A stretch of DNA of 64,000 nucleotides from Cohnella rhizosphaerae (GTDB taxonomy: Bacteria > Bacillota > Bacilli > Paenibacillales > Paenibacillaceae), in contig NZ_JAPDIA010000007.1 in the NCBI RefSeq assembly GCF_029525575.1, positions 744,001-808,000 on the forward strand, in the 5' to 3' direction. The notes below the pieces were generated by a model. That model had not been told where the DNA came from and ran no database searches. It saw only the letters and a list, made by a program, of their open reading frames with translations. Numbering within the stretch: the stretch's first letter is position 1; every line of letters begins with the position of its first letter. Below are positions 55,473-64,000 of the stretch, one piece after another. The position numbers and the translations under genes are program-made.

Positions 55473-55682
55473 ATAGGATAGAAAGCATAAATTCGAAAAA
55501 CTGACAGGTAACGCCCTTAAGCGCCTCTTCGGCCCGGAGTACGCGACAGTCCCGTCAAGTAACGCACGTCCAATCGCCCTTCCTGGCTGCACTTGCTAAC
55601 CTTACGATGACGTTAGGCGGCAAGGTAAGCGTGAGATGCAAATGATAACTCGGGAGTAACAGAAGGCAAGCCGAGCGAAGAC

Positions 55683-55861
55683 CGGACTCAGATGACGCTA
55701 TTTCGTACAAATCGGTGCAATTGCGATCGTTTCGGACTGGAGAGTCGTTATTTACCCGGATCCAGGCTAAAAAAAGGCCTCTAATCCCGCAATAGAGGCA
55801 CCTGGGTCCGCGAGCGGGCCGCAAATCGCGATCGGAACAAAAATAAGGGCTCCTCAGTCCG
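55683..55861. repeat. Solo diverged copy of the F-F-R-R element
   Basis: Four 20-nt motif copies: forward 55683-55702 and 55733-55752, reverse 55791-55810 and 55842-55861. Gaps are 30, 38 and 31 bp and total length is 179 bp, against 31, 37, 31 and 179 in the array at 2.87-4.05 kb. Motifs match the array versions at about 15-17 of 20 positions; sequences between motifs are unrelated except for a GCGATCG core. It lies between two convergent genes. Confidence 0.8.
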
Positions 55862-55918
55862 TACGCTGCGCCATTACGTAAAAAAAAGGCCGCAGGCGGC
55901 TTTTCTCATGCCGCGGCG

Positions 55919-56921
55919 CTATTCTTCGTGAACGATCTCGCCCGTCCGCGACAGATCGTAGCCGGAAATCGCGGCCAGCTCTCCCTTGAACAGATCGGAG
56001 CGCAGTTCGGCGAGCAGCCCTTCGATCCAGGGCAGATTGGCCGGCGTCTTCAGCGCGACCAGATCGTAGCTCTCCTGAATGAGGGGGATAAAGTCGATAC
56101 GCCCGACGAACGCGGCTGCCTTCTCGATGCCGACGCCGAAGTCGGCTTCCCCCGGACGCGACCTTCGCGGCGACGGCCATGTGGCTCGTCAGCTCGTCGG
56201 CGTAGCCGGCGATGCCGCTCGCGCGGATGCCGCGCACCCGCAGCTGCTCCTCGAGCAGCACCCGCGCGCCGGCGCCGCGTTCGCGGTTGGCCAACCGGAG
56301 GCCGGGCCGCGACAGATCCGCCCAGTCCGCGAGCCCGAGCGGGTTGCCTTGCCGGACGTACAAGCCGGCCATGCGGCCGAGCAGGCGCACGACCATATAC
56401 GGCGCTCCGATCAGGATGCGCCGGATGTAAGGCAGGTTATACTCGCCGGTGTCGCCGTCGTAAAGATGCGTGCTGACGATGTCCGCCTCGCCGCGGTACA
56501 TCGCGATCAGGCTGTCCAGGCTGCCCGCGTAGGCGCGCAGCGGACGCATGCCGCCGGCTTGCGGATTGCGCTCGAGATGCTTGGCGAGCAGATCGAGGCT
56601 CATATCCTGGCCGGTGATGACCAGCGGCCGAATCGCCGAACCTGCAGGTTGCGACGGAGCTGCGGACCGCGCCGGCGGCGCGCCGCGCGTCTCCGCTTCC
56701 GCGGCTGCTTCCGCAGGCTGCCTGTGCCGAGACTGCGCCTGCAAGGCGGGAGAACGCATGCGCTGCTTGTAGGCTTCCAGGTCCGCGGCATCGACCCGCA
56801 TCTGTTTGCCTACGCGGTAGGAAGGCAGCTCGCCTTTTTTAATCAGGTCGTAGACGGTCAGCTTCGATATTTTGAGCATTTGGGCGATCTCTTCGGTCGT
56901 ATAGGAGATACTGGCGGTCAT
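55919..56921 (-). CDS. HTH (excisionase-type) + periplasmic-binding-like regulator, molybdate locus (one frame error)
   Basis: 333 residues after correction. The N-terminal MerR/Xis-type HTH (YTTEEIAQMLKISKLTVYDL, then GELPSYRVGKQMRVD) is joined by an Ala/Glu/Arg linker to a PBP_like domain (RPLVITGQDMSLDLLAKHLE, ANRERGAGARVLLEEQL, PANLPWIEGLLAELRSD). Such proteins sense molybdate/tungstate or related ligands and often sit next to mod genes, as here. The frame breaks at C5 on the + strand (56149-56153). AAGGAG lies before ATG 56921. It is divergent from modA over an A+T-rich, palindrome-bearing gap. Confidence 0.85.
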
Positions 56922-57036
56922 ATCGGGCAAGCTCCTTATAGGCGAGGATCCGCAAGGCGAATTGTTGAATCTATTGTAGCACAACGGTCGAACGGAACGC
57001 TCCACGCAGACGTTTACAGTTTATATTCGGTTATAT

Positions 57037-57054
57037 ATAATTATGTTTAATTAT
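57037..57054. promoter_or_regulatory. Palindromic operator candidate between regulator and modA
   Basis: ATAATTA-TGTT-TAATTAT, a perfect 7-bp inverted repeat, in the A+T-rich gap between divergent genes. A related TATAATTA half-site follows at 57062. It is a likely site for the adjacent HTH/PBP protein and could also overlap promoters. Confidence 0.4.
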
Positions 57055-57090
57055 AAATAGATATAATTAGTGGGGACGTGTGGAGCCGCT

Positions 57091-57943
57091 ATGCGAAAAA
57101 AAATGAGATTTAATGCGATTTGGATCGTTTATGTGGCCGTCGTGCTTGGATTGTCCGCTTGCGGAGGGGCGAACGGTTCCGACGGCTCGCCGTCGGTTTC
57201 TTCGACCGCATCTTCAACGGCCGCTTCAACCGACGCGCCGTCCGCGGAGGAGACCGAGCTCACGGTGTCCGCGGCGGCCAGCTTGACGGACGCGCTCGGC
57301 GAGCTGAAGGCGCTGTACGAGACCGCGCATCCGGAAGTGACGCTGAGCTTCAACTTCGGCGCCTCGGGCGCCCTGCAGCAGCAGATCGAGCAAGGCGCGC
57401 CGGCCGACCTTTTCCTGTCCGCCGCAACCAAAAACATGCAGGCGCTCGTAGACAAGGGGCTGGTGCAGGAACAGCGCAACCTGTTGAAAAACGAACTGGT
57501 CGTCGTTGTGCCTTCGGACGGGGCGGCCCCCGTCGCAAAGCTGGAGGACCTGTCGGGCGACGCAATCAAAAAAGGTCGCCGTCGGCATTCCCGAGAGCGT
57601 GCCCGCGGGCGGCTACGCCAAGGACGCATTGACGGCCGCAGGGCTGCGGGACAGCTTGCAGGGCAAGCTGGTGCAGGGCAAGGACGTGCGCCAGGTGCTG
57701 CAGTACGTAGAGACGGCCAACGCCGACGCCGGCTTCGTCTACAAGACGGACGCGCTGTCGTCCGGCAAGGTGAAGGTCGCCTTCGCGGTCGACCCGGCGC
57801 AATACAAGCCGATCGTCTACCCGGTCGGCGTCGTCAAGGCGACGAAGCATGCCGATGCCGCCGGGCGCTTCTACGAATATTTGCAAACGCCGGAAGCGGT
57901 CGCCGTCTTCGTCAAGTACGGATTCTCGGCCGCTGCCGGGTAA
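57091..57943 (+). CDS. modA: Molybdate ABC transporter substrate-binding lipoprotein (one frame error)
   Basis: 283 residues after correction. Lipobox GLSACGG, Ser/Thr-rich linker, then the ModA pattern: TVSAAASLTDALGELKALYE, VTLSFNFGASGALQQQIEQG, PADLFLSAATKNMQALVDKG, VAVGIPESVPAGGYAKDAL, ADAGFVYKTDA. The frame breaks at A6 (57568-57573); five A joins GDAIKK to VAVGIPES. It binds molybdate outside the membrane and delivers it to ModB, encoded 12 bases downstream. TGGAG precedes ATG 57091. Confidence 0.9.
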
Positions 57944-57955
57944 GCGCGGCACCCG

Positions 57956-58615
57956 ATGGATTGGCATGCGTTCTGGCCGCCCATTCGGCTCTCGCTCCAG
58001 GTCGCGCTGATCTCGAGCGTCGTCGCGCTGGCGCTCGGCACCGTCGCGGCGCGCTTCTTGTCCAGGCGCCGGTTCAGAGCCCGGTCTCTCGTCGAGACCG
58101 CCTTCATGCTCCCGCTCGTGCTGCCGCCGACGGTCGTCGGGTTCGTCCTGCTCGTCCTGCTCGGAAGGCGCAGCGGCGCGGGCCGGTTCATCGAGTGGCT
58201 GACGGGCGCGCCTGTCGTCTTCTCGTGGTGGGCGGCCGTCATCGCTTCCGTCGTCGTCGCTTTCCCGCTCGTCTACCAGACGATGAAAAACGGTTTCGCC
58301 TCCGTCGACCGCGAAGCGGAGGAGGCGGCCAGGGTCGCGGGAGCGAGCGAGCTTCAGGTGCTGCGCTATATCACGCTGCCGCTTGCGGGACATGCGTTGC
58401 TGACGGCGTTCGTGTTGGCGTTCGCGCGCGGTCTCGGCGAGTTCGGGGCGACGCTGATGATCGCGGGCAATATTCCCGGACGGACGCAGACCGTTCCGAC
58501 TGCGATCTATGTGGCAGTGGACGCCGGTCATACCGGGATGGCGTGGGCCTGGACGTCGGCGGTGATCGGTATCTCGTTCCTGCTGCTGCTGTTCACCGGA
58601 CGTACAAGGAAGTGA
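57956..58615 (+). CDS. modB: Molybdate ABC transporter permease
   Basis: 219 residues, five or six helices (ALISSVVALALGTVAARFL, FMLPLVLPPTVVGFVLLVLL). The EAA loop is DREAEEAARVAGASELQVLR and the family motif EFGATLMIAGNIPGRTQTVP is complete. It starts 12 bases after modA with no clear ribosome site, so it is probably coupled. A strong terminator follows at once: no modC ATPase gene is in this operon. Confidence 0.93.
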   Translation: MDWHAFWPPIRLSLQVALISSVVALALGTVAARFLSRRRFRARSLVETAFMLPLVLPPTVVGFVLLVLLGRRSGAGRFIEWLTGAPVVFSWWAAVIASVVVAFPLVYQTMKNGFASVDREAEEAARVAGASELQVLRYITLPLAGHALLTAFVLAFARGLGEFGATLMIAGNIPGRTQTVPTAIYVAVDAGHTGMAWAWTSAVIGISFLLLLFTGRTRK

Positions 58616-58645
58616 GACGCGGCAGGATCGCGTTTCGCGACTGCA

Positions 58646-58693
58646 GCAATAAAAAAGAACCTGGCGCAAATCGCCAGGTTCTTTTTTTATTGC
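58646..58693 (+). terminator. Long bidirectional terminator after modB
   Basis: GCAATAAAAAAGAACCTGGC and its continuation G pair with CGCCAGGTTCTTTTTTTATT and GC: about 21 bp of near-perfect stem around a CAAAT loop, rich in A on one arm and T on the other. Confidence 0.93.
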
Positions 58694-58837
58694 GGAAAGG
58701 CAGATCCGATGATAAAATCAATCTGCTTTATGTTTTTGTAAATAAAGTCAAATGTATCGCATCTTACAATTTAAATGTACCATGTCGGCAAACTCTTGTC
58801 AAACGTTTTTTATTTCGGCGATGAAGGAGAGATAGGC

Positions 58838-61454
58838 ATGCGTTCTTTCGTACTGGGCCTTCAGGAGATGGATCCTTCGCAGCTTGCGTTGGTCGGGGGA
58901 AAGGGTTTGAATTTGGGCGCTTTATCGAAAATCGAAGACGTAGAGGTCCCCGAAGGATTTTGCGTTACCACGCTCGGCTTTCAACAGGCGGTGGCGGGCC
59001 ATGAAGCGTATCAAGCGCAGCTCGACCGATTGAAGCGGCTGCGCGCGGAAGATCAGGCGCAAATCGGCAGCGTCAGCGAAGAAATGAGACGGATCGTGGC
59101 GGGCCTCACGCTTCCCGACGAAGTCGTGTCGGACGTGAAGCGCCGGCTCTCGCGGCTTGGCGAAGCGCACGCTTATGCCGTGCGGTCGAGCGCGACTGCC
59201 GAGGATCTGCCCTATGCCTCGTTTGCCGGCCAGCAAGACACGTATCTGAACGTTGTCGGCGTGGATGCCGTCCTCCGGCATATCGTCCTTTGCTGGGCTT
59301 CCCTGTTTACCGACCGGGCGGTCGTCTACCGGATGCAAAACGGGTTCGATCACAGCCGCGTATACTTGTCCGTCGTCGTTCAGCGCATGGTCTTCCCGCA
59401 AGCGTCGGGCATTTTGTTCACAGCCGATCCCGTCACGTCCAATCGCAAGCTGCTGTCCATCGACGCCGGCTTCGGGCTTGGCGAAGCGCTGGTGTCGGGT
59501 CTCGTCACGCCCGACCATTACCAAGTCCTGGATGAGGCAATCGTCCACAAACGGATTGCGGACAAAAAGCTCGAAATTCGCGGGCGGGAAGAAGGAGGGA
59601 CGGAGACAAGGCCGATCGACGCCGACCGGTCGCATGCGCAGGTGCTGACCGACGGGCAAATCGTAAGCCTTGCGCGCATCGGGCGGCGGATCGAGGCACG
59701 CTTCGGGAGCCCGCAGGACATCGAATGGTGTTTGGCCGGAGACACCTTCTACATCGTGCAGAGCCGTCCGATCACGACGTTGTATCCGATACCCGAAGCG
59801 CCTGATCGGGAAAATCGCGTCTATCTGTCCGTTGGCCATCAACAGATGATGACCGATCCGATCAAACCGATGGGACTGTCGTTCTACCTGATGACGACGC
59901 ACGCGCCGATGCGCACCGCAGGCGGCAGGCTCTTTGTCGATGTCACGCCGCGTCTGACGACGTCGGCAGGCAGAACGATGATGATCGACGTATTGGGAAA
60001 AGCGGATCCGCTCATCAAGGACGCGCTCACGAACGTGGTCGAGCGGGAGGGCTTTTTGAAGCTGTTGCCGGCGGACGAGCAGACCGGGCCTCGGAGCGAC
60101 GCCCTCGGGCTGCCGCCGGCCCCTCAAACGCCTCCCGAGCTCGATCCTGCGATCGTCTCCGGGCTGATCGCGGAAAGGGAAGCCTCGATCGAAGCGCTGA
60201 AGCAGGCGATCCGGTCGAAGTCCGGGCCGGCTTTGTTTGAATTTATTTTACAAGATCTCGAGGAATTAAAAAGGTTGCTGTTCGACCCGCGCAGCACGAA
60301 AACATTTATGACGGCCATGGATGCCGCCGCGTGGATCAACGAGCATATGGCGCTGTGGCTCGGCGAGCGCAACGCGGCGGACGTCTTGTCGCAATCCGTG
60401 CCGAACAACATCACCTCGGAGATGGGCCTTGCGCTGCTGGACGTGGCGGACGCGATCCGTCCGTATCCGCAAGTCGTCGCCTATTTACAGCGTGCGGTCG
60501 ACGACCGCTTTTTAGAGGCGCTCACCGAGCTCCCGGGCGGCCGGGAATCGCGGGAGGCGATCGAAGCTTATCTGGACAAATACGGCATGCGGTGCGCGGG
60601 GGGAGATCGACCTGACCCGAACGCGCTGGAGCGAACGGCCGCTCGAGCTGGTGCCGATCCTACTGGGGCATATCCAAAAATTCGCGCCGCACGAAGGCAG
60701 ACGCAAGTTCGAGCAGGGGCTTCGGGAGGCGCGGGACAAAGAGCGGGAACTCCTGGAGCGGCTGCGCGCCTTGCCGGAGGGCGATCGGAAGGCGGAAGAG
60801 ACAAAGCGACGGATCGACCTGCTCCGCGGCTATATCGGCTATCGCGAGTATCCAAAATACGGCATGGTCAGCCGTTACTTTATATACAAGCAGGCGATGC
60901 TTCAAGAAGCCGAACGGTTGACGCAGGACGGGGTCATAGACGAAAAAGAGGATATCTACTACCTGACCTTCGAAGAGCTTCGGGAGGTCGCGCGTACCCG
61001 GCTGCTGGACAAAAAAATCGTCGGCGAGCGGAAAGAGAAATACAAGTGGTACGAGAAGCTGACGCCTCCGCGCGTCATGACCTCGGACGGCGAGATCGTC
61101 CGCGGCCGTTACCGGCGGGACCGGCTCCCTGCGGGCGCCATCGCAGGTCTGCCCGTGTCCGCGGGCGTGATCGAAGGCCGGGCAAGGGTGATCCTGAATA
61201 TGGCGGATGCCGCGCTGGAGGAGGGGGATATCCTCGTCACGGCCTTCACCGATCCAGGCTGGACGCCGCTGTTCGTATCGATCAAGGGACTCGTCGCGGA
61301 AGTAGGCGGACTGATGACGCACGGCGCGGTCATCGCCCGCGAATACGGACTGCCGGCGGTGGTCGGGGTAGAGGACGCGACCAGGCTGATTCGAGACGGG
61401 CAGCGGATCCGCGTGAACGGCTCAGAAGGCTATATCGAGCTGTTGGAAGGCTGA
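58838..61454 (+). CDS. rph: Rifampin phosphotransferase (one frame error)
   Basis: Phosphorylates rifampin using ATP, giving AMP and phosphate; 871 residues after correction, normal for the family. N-terminal ATP-grasp: LVGGKGLNLGALSKIEDVEVPEGFCVTT, here given as VGGKGLNLGALSK and PEGFCVTT, then RSSATAEDLPYASFAGQQDT; central rifampin-binding domain; C-terminal swivelling His domain LMTHGAVIAREYGLPAVVGV with the catalytic His. The frame breaks at G6 (60598-60603), one extra G, joining YGMRCAG to EIDLTRTRWSERPLELVPIL. AAGGAGAG lies seven bases before ATG 58838. Single gene. A PEP-synthase-like role is less likely given the match to Rph order and length. Confidence 0.9.
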
Positions 61455-61488
61455 ACCTGACAGACCTTCATGCAGCGGCCGCCGAGCT

Positions 61489-63639
61489 TCAGTGCAGCAG
61501 CCGGCTCTCCTTCGCTTTGCGCGTCGAAGCGGCCAGGAGGCGGTTGATCGGACGCTTGAGCGCGAGCCCGAGCACGAGGGCGGCGGCGGCGTACGCGGCC
61601 GTGAACGCCAGGCAGCGGCGCACGATGTCCCAGAGAATGCCCCCGACCGCTTCGCGCATCATGGAGATCGCGTAGGTGAACGGCAGATACGGGTGAATTT
61701 TCTGGAAGAAGGGCGGCGCCATCTGGATGGGGAACGTCCCGCCCGCCCCGCCGAGCTGCAGCACGAGCATGACGATCGCCAGCGCCTTGCCGACGTTGCC
61801 GAACACCGAGACGAGCGTGTAGACGATCAGCATGAACACCGCCGACAGCAGCATGCCGAACAGCACGAACCAACCCGGGCGCGCGACGTAGGCGCCGAGC
61901 ACGTAGATGTCCCCCAAGGTGACGCAGAGCGATTGCAGCACGGCGAGCGTCCCGAGCGTCAGATATCTGCCGAAGTATACGTGCCGGCTACGGTAGGAGA
62001 CGCCGGGCTCGTCTACGTCGACCGTCAGGACCGATACGAGCAGCACGGCGCCGACCCAAAGCGACAGCGTGGTGAAAAAGGGAGACATCGCGGACCCGTA
62101 ATTGGGGATCGGGTAGAGCTTGTTTTCCTTGAGCAGGACGGGTGCCGCGAAAAACGCGCTTTCCTTTTGCGCGTTATGGCGCAGCAGCTTGATGATGTCC
62201 GCGAGGTTGTTGTCCTTCTCGAACGCGCGGATCTTGTCCGCGATCTCGCCGATCTTGCGCTGCGCCGCCGGCAGCTCCGCCTTCGCCTTGGCCAGCTCCG
62301 CTCCGCCCAAGGTCAGCGCCGATGCCGCGTCCGCGAGCACGCGCTTCGCGTCGGGCATCGCGGCCGACGCATCCTGGAGCACGGCCTGCGCCTTGTCGGC
62401 GGCGTCCGCGGCTTTGCCGAGCGCCGCGTCGATGCGCGGCGCGATCTCGCCGTCGTAGGCGCCGAGCAGCTCGCCCAGACGCGTCTCTCCCTCGCCGGCC
62501 AGCGCATTCAGCCGGCCTGCCAGCGCCTCCGCGGGCGCTTCGCCGCGCCCGGCCGCTTCCGCGATGCCTTCGAGCAGCTTCGCCTGCTCGAGCATGCCGG
62601 CTTGCGCCTGCTTCAGCTTGGCTGCCGGCGCGGACAGCGCCGACGCGCCCGACATGGCGTCCAGCTGCTCGAGCAGGCCGCCGAGACGCCCGGCGACGTC
62701 CGCGCCGGTCCGCAGCCGCTTCGCCGCACCGGTCGCCGCCGTCGCGGCCGCATCCAGGTCCGGGTTCGCGGCCTGAAGCAGCGCCGTCGCCGAGCGGGCC
62801 GCGCCCGCAAGCTGCTGCAGGCTCAGCAGATCCTGCTTGATCTGCGGCCCCATTTGCGCCAGCGCCGCGCGGCTTTGAGCGAGCAGGGCGCCGGTTTTCT
62901 CCGCCAACGTCTGACCTTCCGTGGCAAGCGCGGCCACGTCGGGCAGGCGTTTTTGCGCTTGGGCCACGACGCCGCTCGCGAGCCCGACGTCGCGCTGCGC
63001 CGTATCCGCGGCGGCATTGATCTCGGGGAAGGCCGCCTCAAGCTTGAACAGCAGCGCCTTCACCCTTTCGATCGACGGCAGGCTGGCTTCGAGCTCGCTT
63101 CCGGCTTCGTTGAACAAGCCGAACAAAATGCCGCTCGCCGTCTCGACGAAGCTCTGACTGACCTCCTGCACGATGCCGGTGGCGCCTTTCGAAGTGATTT
63201 TCGGCGCAATCGCGTTGATTTTCTCGTTGACGTAATAGTCCAGCGTCGCGGGCGACGGCTCCGAGGCCAGAATGGTGGCCAGGCTCGCGGAGAAATTGTC
63301 CGGAATGACGATCGCCGCGTAGTAGTCGCCGTGCTTCACGCCCCGCATCGCCTCGGCCCGGCCTGCGAACGTCCATCCGACGCTCGGGTTGTCCGCCAGC
63401 TTGGCGGCGATCTCCTTGCCGACGTTGACGGGTGTGCCGCGGATCGTCGTGCCCTTGTCTTCGTTCGCGACCGCGATCGCGATGCCGCCGGTCTGCGCAT
63501 ACGGGTCCCAGGACGCTTCGATGTTGAACCAGGCGTAGAGGGAGGGCAAGCCGACGAGTCCGAGGAGGATGACCGCGGCCGCCGGATTCGTGAACGCGCG
63601 GCGGAGATCGCGGAGATAGATGGAAAAGACGGGTTTCAT
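61489..63639 (-). CDS. YhgE/Pip domain ABC-2-type membrane protein
   Basis: 716 residues. N-terminal helix (FTNPAAAVILLGLVGLPSLY then AWFNIEASWDPYAQTGG, the YhgE/Pip signature), a long Ala-rich extracytoplasmic coiled region (about residues 190-480), and five or six C-terminal helices (FFTTLSLWVGAVLLVSVLTV, MLLSAVFMLIVYTLVSVFG). Relatives act in phage infection (Pip) and in type VII secretion-linked or export functions; the role here is unknown. AAAGGAG lies nine bases before ATG 63639. It is convergent with rph and divergent from the GTPase gene. Confidence 0.88.
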   Translation of the reverse strand: MKPVFSIYLRDLRRAFTNPAAAVILLGLVGLPSLYAWFNIEASWDPYAQTGGIAIAVANEDKGTTIRGTPVNVGKEIAAKLADNPSVGWTFAGRAEAMRGVKHGDYYAAIVIPDNFSASLATILASEPSPATLDYYVNEKINAIAPKITSKGATGIVQEVSQSFVETASGILFGLFNEAGSELEASLPSIERVKALLFKLEAAFPEINAAADTAQRDVGLASGVVAQAQKRLPDVAALATEGQTLAEKTGALLAQSRAALAQMGPQIKQDLLSLQQLAGAARSATALLQAANPDLDAAATAATGAAKRLRTGADVAGRLGGLLEQLDAMSGASALSAPAAKLKQAQAGMLEQAKLLEGIAEAAGRGEAPAEALAGRLNALAGEGETRLGELLGAYDGEIAPRIDAALGKAADAADKAQAVLQDASAAMPDAKRVLADAASALTLGGAELAKAKAELPAAQRKIGEIADKIRAFEKDNNLADIIKLLRHNAQKESAFFAAPVLLKENKLYPIPNYGSAMSPFFTTLSLWVGAVLLVSVLTVDVDEPGVSYRSRHVYFGRYLTLGTLAVLQSLCVTLGDIYVLGAYVARPGWFVLFGMLLSAVFMLIVYTLVSVFGNVGKALAIVMLVLQLGGAGGTFPIQMAPPFFQKIHPYLPFTYAISMMREAVGGILWDIVRRCLAFTAAYAAAALVLGLALKRPINRLLAASTRKAKESRLLH

Positions 63640-63838
63640 GCGCGAATTCTCCTTTCCGGCAAACAAGTACTAATATTCCTATCCGGCACGCCTGTCATCC
63701 GTCATCCGGAAGCGAATCGTTTATGCCGTATACGCGCAAGATCCGGGCGATTCCCGATCTCGTGGAGGAGGCCGTGCTGCGACGCGCTTGCCGAATGCGG
63801 TACAATGAAGGCAAGAGACGGCGGAGGAGCTGCGGGTC

Positions 63839-64000
63839 ATGACAGCAAGAACGATAGAAAAGCAAGCCGGCGGCCGACGCAATATCGGCATCTTCGCGCA
63901 TGTCGACGCAGGCAAGACGACGACGACCGAGCAGATGCTGTTCGCGAGCGGCCGCATTCGCGCGGCGGGCAGCGTGGACGACGGAACGGCGCAGACGGAT
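63839..64000 (+). CDS. Translation-factor GTPase, TetM/EF-G-like (3' end missing)
   Basis: Only the first 54 residues are in the window. RNIGIFAHVDAGKTTTTEQM contains the P-loop AHVDAGKTT, then LFASGRIRAAGSVDDGTAQTD, as in tetracycline ribosomal-protection proteins and their housekeeping relatives (EF-G itself has DKMDRxGA further on). GGAGGAG stands ten bases before ATG 63839. Whether it confers tetracycline resistance cannot be judged from this fragment. Confidence 0.8.
   Translation, partial: MTARTIEKQAGGRRNIGIFAHVDAGKTTTTEQMLFASGRIRAAGSVDDGTAQTD

Noticed and set aside
58694..58837. Rifampin-associated inverted-repeat element upstream of rph
   Set aside because: No long inverted repeat of that kind was visible in the gap; the known element belongs to actinomycetes.
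4699..60603. Programmed frameshifting or phase variation as the cause of the broken frames
   Set aside because: The breaks affect unrelated genes, lie anywhere in them, are almost all the same type (one extra base) and have no slippery site plus structure. A technical cause explains them better, though reads are needed.

Overview
The window looks like a chromosomal segment of a high-GC Paenibacillaceae member, probably Cohnella-like. This is inferred from strong AGGAGG-type ribosome sites, YesM/YesN two-component systems beside carbohydrate ABC transporters, a DUF3900 protein, a 7TMR-DISM kinase with a SARP-type regulator, and a rifampin phosphotransferase. No tRNA, rRNA or CRISPR was seen. 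One intact insertion sequence (16.15-17.82 kb) is visibly richer in A+T than its surroundings.

Layout. 1-2.8 kb: end of a sugar-binding protein and two sugar ABC permeases. 2.87-4.05 kb: five tandem 237-bp repeats. 4.1-10.4 kb: tightly coupled operon of an alpha-L-rhamnosidase (GH78), cyclase-family hydrolase, 2-hydroxyacid dehydrogenase, zinc alcohol dehydrogenase and SDR. 10.5-13.5 kb: beta-propeller protein and PhyH-type dioxygenase on the minus strand, with a divergent AraC regulator. 13.5-16 kb: exported protein and a diguanylate cyclase. 16.1-17.8 kb: insertion sequence. 17.9-25.6 kb: asparaginase, GH130 protein, split ThrE-type exporter, AlkZ-like protein and a PAS histidine kinase. 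25.9-31.1 kb: LacI regulator, BadF-type kinase, GH4 glycosidase and a secreted sialidase-like protein. 31.2-32 kb: 52-bp tandem arrays. 32.3-40.3 kb: carbohydrate ABC transporter with two paralogous binding lipoproteins flanking permeases and a YesM/YesN pair. 40.6-44.3 kb: small and accessory genes. 44.35-44.68 kb: hairpin-bearing 73-bp repeats. 44.7-55.3 kb: cNMP-binding/SLC13 fusion, membrane-anchored alpha/beta hydrolase, nitroreductase, multi-domain hybrid kinase and its SARP-type regulator. 55.3-58.7 kb: a solo copy of the 237-bp element core, and molybdate uptake (regulator, modA, modB). 58.8-64 kb: rifampin phosphotransferase, YhgE/Pip protein and the start of a ribosome-protection/EF-G-like GTPase.

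Theme. Most genes serve scavenging of plant or glycan sugars: three glycoside hydrolase families, two CUT1-type transporters without their own ATPase, and AraC/LacI/YesN regulators. A second group deals with stress or antibiotics (rph, AlkZ-like, nitroreductase, YhgE/Pip, TetM-like GTPase).

Main caution. Fifteen genes are broken by single-base frame changes, 22 in all. Twenty-one are repaired by removing one base, and twenty of those lie in a homopolymer of 5-9 bases. After correction every gene has a whole number of codons and a normal family end. I read these as sequencing or assembly overcalls, not real pseudogenes, and list each gene as one CDS over its full span.

Most interesting unexplained structure: a 179-bp element core of four copies of a 20-nt motif arranged forward-forward-reverse-reverse, present five times in tandem at 2.87-4.05 kb and once, strongly diverged but with the same overall length and nearly the same internal spacing, at 55.68-55.86 kb.
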